From NCBI GenBank assembly GCA_016207465.1, contig JACQPP010000142.1, positions 1 through 13,953 on the forward strand: DNA of 13,953 nucleotides, written 5' to 3'. Below, piece by piece: positions 12,283 through 13,953 of the stretch; the first letter of the stretch is position 1, and the number at the start of each line of letters is the position of its first letter. Source of the stretch: Methanobacteriota archaeon (lineage in GTDB: Archaea > Halobacteriota > Syntropharchaeia > JACQPP01). Made by a program: the position numbers and the translations under genes. The notes under the pieces were generated by a model, which was not told the origin of the DNA, did no database searches, and saw nothing but the letters and a program-made list of their open reading frames with translations.

Positions 12283-13722
12283 ATGGAGTCCATCCCCCTG
12301 GGCCTCACCTTCGACGATGTCCTGCTGGTGCCCCGCAGGGCGGTGGTGCGCTCGCGGAAGGACATCTCGACTCGGAGCCCCCTCTCCCGGCACATTGCCC
12401 TGAATGTGCCTCTGGCGAGCGCGAACATGGACACGGTGACGGAGTCGGCCATGGCCATCACCCTGGCCCGGGAGGGGGGCATCGGCATCATCCACCGGTT
12501 CATGAGCATCGAGCAGGAGGTGGCGGAGGTCCTGCGGGTGAAGCGGGCGGAGTCCTACGTGGTGGACCAGCCCTACACCATGACCCCGGACCACACCCTG
12601 CGGGACGCCCGGGAGTTCATGTCCCTCCACCGCATCACGGGGCTGCTGGTGGTGGAGGATGGGGGCAGGCTCATCGGCATCCTCACGGGGCGGGACATCC
12701 GGTTCGAGAGCGACCCGGACAAGAAAATCTCGAAGCTGATGACCCCGCGGGAGGAATTGGTCACCGCCCCGCCGGGGACCAGCCTGGAGGAGGCCAAGAA
12801 GATTCTGCAGAAGCACAAGATTGAGAAGCTGCCCCTGGTGGACAAGGAGGGGGTGGTGCGGGGGCTCATCACCGGCAAGGACATCCTGAAGATCACCCAG
12901 TTCCCCCAGGCCACCAAGGACCCGCGGGGGCGCCTGCGGGTGGGGGCGGCCATCGGGGTGAAGGGGGACTACATCGAGCGGGCCGGGGCCCTTAAGAAGG
13001 CGGGGTGCGACGTGCTGGTGCTGGACATCGCCCACGGCCACAGCGACTTCGCCCTCTCCGCCGTCAAGGATATCCGGGAGCGCCTGGGGGACGTGGAGCT
13101 CATCGCGGGCAACGTGGCCACCGCGGAGGGGACGCGGGACCTCATCAACTCGGGGGTGGACGCCGTGAAGGTGGGGGTGGGGCCGGGTTCCACCTGCACC
13201 ACCCGCATCGTCACCGGGGCGGGGGTCCCCCAGCTCACGGCGGTGATGGAGTGCGCCCGGGAGGCCGAGAAGAAGGGGGTCCCGGTCATCGCCGACGGGG
13301 GCATCCGCACCAGCGGGGACATCACCAAGGCGCTGGCCGCGGGGGCCTCCACGGCCATGCTGGGCAACCTCTTCGCCGGCACCGAGGAGAGCCCGGGGGT
13401 CACCATCATGCGCAACGGGGCCCGCTACAAGCTCAACCGGGGGATGGCGAGCATGGGGGCCACCATCAGCCGCTACCAGGCGGAGATGCCCCAGATGCTG
13501 GAGGACGACCTCACCGACGTGGTCCCCGAGGGGGTGGAGGCCATGGTGCCCTTCCGGGGGAGCGCCGTGGAGATTGCCCACCAGCTCGTCGGGGGCCTCC
13601 GCTCGGGCATCTCCTACCTGGGGGCCCGGGACATCGAGGGGCTCCGGAAGAACGCGAAGTTCGTCCGCATCACCGAGGCGGGCATGAAGGAGAGCCGGCC
13701 CCACGACGTGGACGTGATTTAG
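12283..13722 (+). CDS. guaB: IMP dehydrogenase
   Basis: The 479-residue product oxidises IMP to XMP with NAD+, the entry step to guanine nucleotides. It starts LGLTFDDVLLVPRRA (7-21), then PLASANMDTVTESAMA. Two CBS domains occupy about residues 90-205 (ITGLLVVEDGGRLIGILTGR and EKLPLVDKEGVVRGLITG). The catalytic loop GVGPGSTCTTR carries Cys305, followed by ADGGIRTSGDITKALAAGA and the flap region ISRYQAEM. C-terminal EGVEAMVPFRG matches full-length enzymes, so it is complete and likely active. ATG 12283 is preferred over an in-frame TTG two codons upstream because of the TATA spacing. It has its own promoter despite the short gap after cofC. Confidence 0.96.
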   Translation: MESIPLGLTFDDVLLVPRRAVVRSRKDISTRSPLSRHIALNVPLASANMDTVTESAMAITLAREGGIGIIHRFMSIEQEVAEVLRVKRAESYVVDQPYTMTPDHTLRDAREFMSLHRITGLLVVEDGGRLIGILTGRDIRFESDPDKKISKLMTPREELVTAPPGTSLEEAKKILQKHKIEKLPLVDKEGVVRGLITGKDILKITQFPQATKDPRGRLRVGAAIGVKGDYIERAGALKKAGCDVLVLDIAHGHSDFALSAVKDIRERLGDVELIAGNVATAEGTRDLINSGVDAVKVGVGPGSTCTTRIVTGAGVPQLTAVMECAREAEKKGVPVIADGGIRTSGDITKALAAGASTAMLGNLFAGTEESPGVTIMRNGARYKLNRGMASMGATISRYQAEMPQMLEDDLTDVVPEGVEAMVPFRGSAVEIAHQLVGGLRSGISYLGARDIEGLRKNAKFVRITEAGMKESRPHDVDVI

Positions 13723-13735
13723 AGAAAACCAAGAA

Positions 13736-13743
13736 AGTATATC
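13736..13743 (+). promoter_or_regulatory. TATA box of the terminal exported-protein gene
   Basis: AGTATATC is centred about 30 bp before ATG 13769, 14 bp after the guaB stop, in an A-rich stretch. It supports a separate near-leaderless transcript. Confidence 0.5.
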
Positions 13744-13768
13744 AACCGGCGAAGAGAGGCAGACATCG

Positions 13769-13953
13769 ATGAGTATGGCCTCCCGCCACCGCTTCCCGGG
13801 ACTCCTCCTCCTGGTCCTCCTGCTCTCCCTCGCTCCCCTGGCGGGGGCCCAGAACGCCACGGTGGGGGCCCAGGGGGTCCGCTGGGACCCCGCGGAGCAG
13901 TCAGTCTACGGGCAGGGCGAGCGGATTGGCATCGAGTTCACCCTCCAGGGGAA
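13769..13953 (+). CDS. N-terminus of an exported or membrane-anchored protein (3' end outside window)
   Basis: ATG 13769 opens a frame that runs to the window end (61 full codons, no stop). The first residues are MSMASRHRFPG, followed by a strongly hydrophobic stretch, LLLLVLLLSLAPLAG (about 12-26), then AQNATVGAQ. This is a classic Sec signal peptide with positively charged n-region, leucine-rich h-region and an A-G-A-type cleavage site near residue 27. The mature part begins VRWDPAEQSVYGQGERIGIE, which suggests a beta-rich extracellular domain, but too little is visible to name a family. A second ATG two codons in is an equal start candidate. Confidence 0.7.
   Translation, partial: MSMASRHRFPGLLLLVLLLSLAPLAGAQNATVGAQGVRWDPAEQSVYGQGERIGIEFTLQG

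Noticed and set aside
11569..13860. Long open frame (over 750 codons) on the minus strand over cofC and guaB
   Set aside because: Antisense to two recognised enzymes with intact motifs; the product is His/Pro/Arg/Gly-rich with no domain.
1..13953. CRISPR arrays, insertion sequences, phage or toxin-antitoxin genes
   Set aside because: No evenly spaced direct repeats, no transposase or integrase motifs, and nearly all DNA is filled by recognisable genes.

Overview
The window reads as a GC-rich euryarchaeal chromosome segment. Archaeal hallmarks are RNA polymerase subunit L, exosome subunit Csl4, an archaeal NAC protein, geranylgeranylglyceryl phosphate synthase (ether lipids), a separate PyrB/PyrI pair, MfnA-type PLP decarboxylase, CofC (coenzyme F420), and AT-rich TATA-like boxes about 30-38 bp before many start codons, which implies near-leaderless transcripts. 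A Thermoplasmatota-like or methanogen-related lineage is my inference. No marker gene here fixes the phylum, and no methanogenesis enzyme itself is present.

Layout. (1) 1-1824: the 3' end of a coiled-coil protein converges on a MinD/ParA-like ATPase. Both proteins finish with a proline-rich linker followed by a SHOCT-like helical hairpin. (2) 1869-4097, minus strand: a tight cluster METTL5-like methyltransferase > csl4 > rpoL > GGGP synthase, with the ATPase downstream behind its own TATA box and a 14-bp palindrome. (3) 4142-5644, plus strand: mfnA-like decarboxylase and NAC. (4) 5657-6139, minus: short Tag-like DNA glycosylase. (5) 6181-6265: non-coding DNA with three consecutive inverted repeats, a possible structured RNA. 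(6) 6284-9980, minus: a probable four-gene operon aldo/keto reductase > SAM methyltransferase > homocitrate/isopropylmalate-synthase-like enzyme > DUF2400 protein. (7) 9981-10200: an unusually repeat-rich divergent control region. (8) 10201-12243, plus: pyrB-pyrI-cofC. (9) 12283-13722, plus: guaB (IMP dehydrogenase). (10) 13769-end: N-terminus of an exported protein.

Function. Most genes are housekeeping: RNA processing, transcription and translation (METTL5-like, Csl4, RpoL, NAC), membrane lipid synthesis, and pyrimidine and purine synthesis. CofC consumes GTP, and guaB, immediately downstream, feeds guanine nucleotide synthesis. The less ordinary parts are the SHOCT-tailed convergent pair, the 6181-6265 structured spacer, the divergent DRE-TIM enzyme and its operon, and the repeat architecture in front of pyrB.
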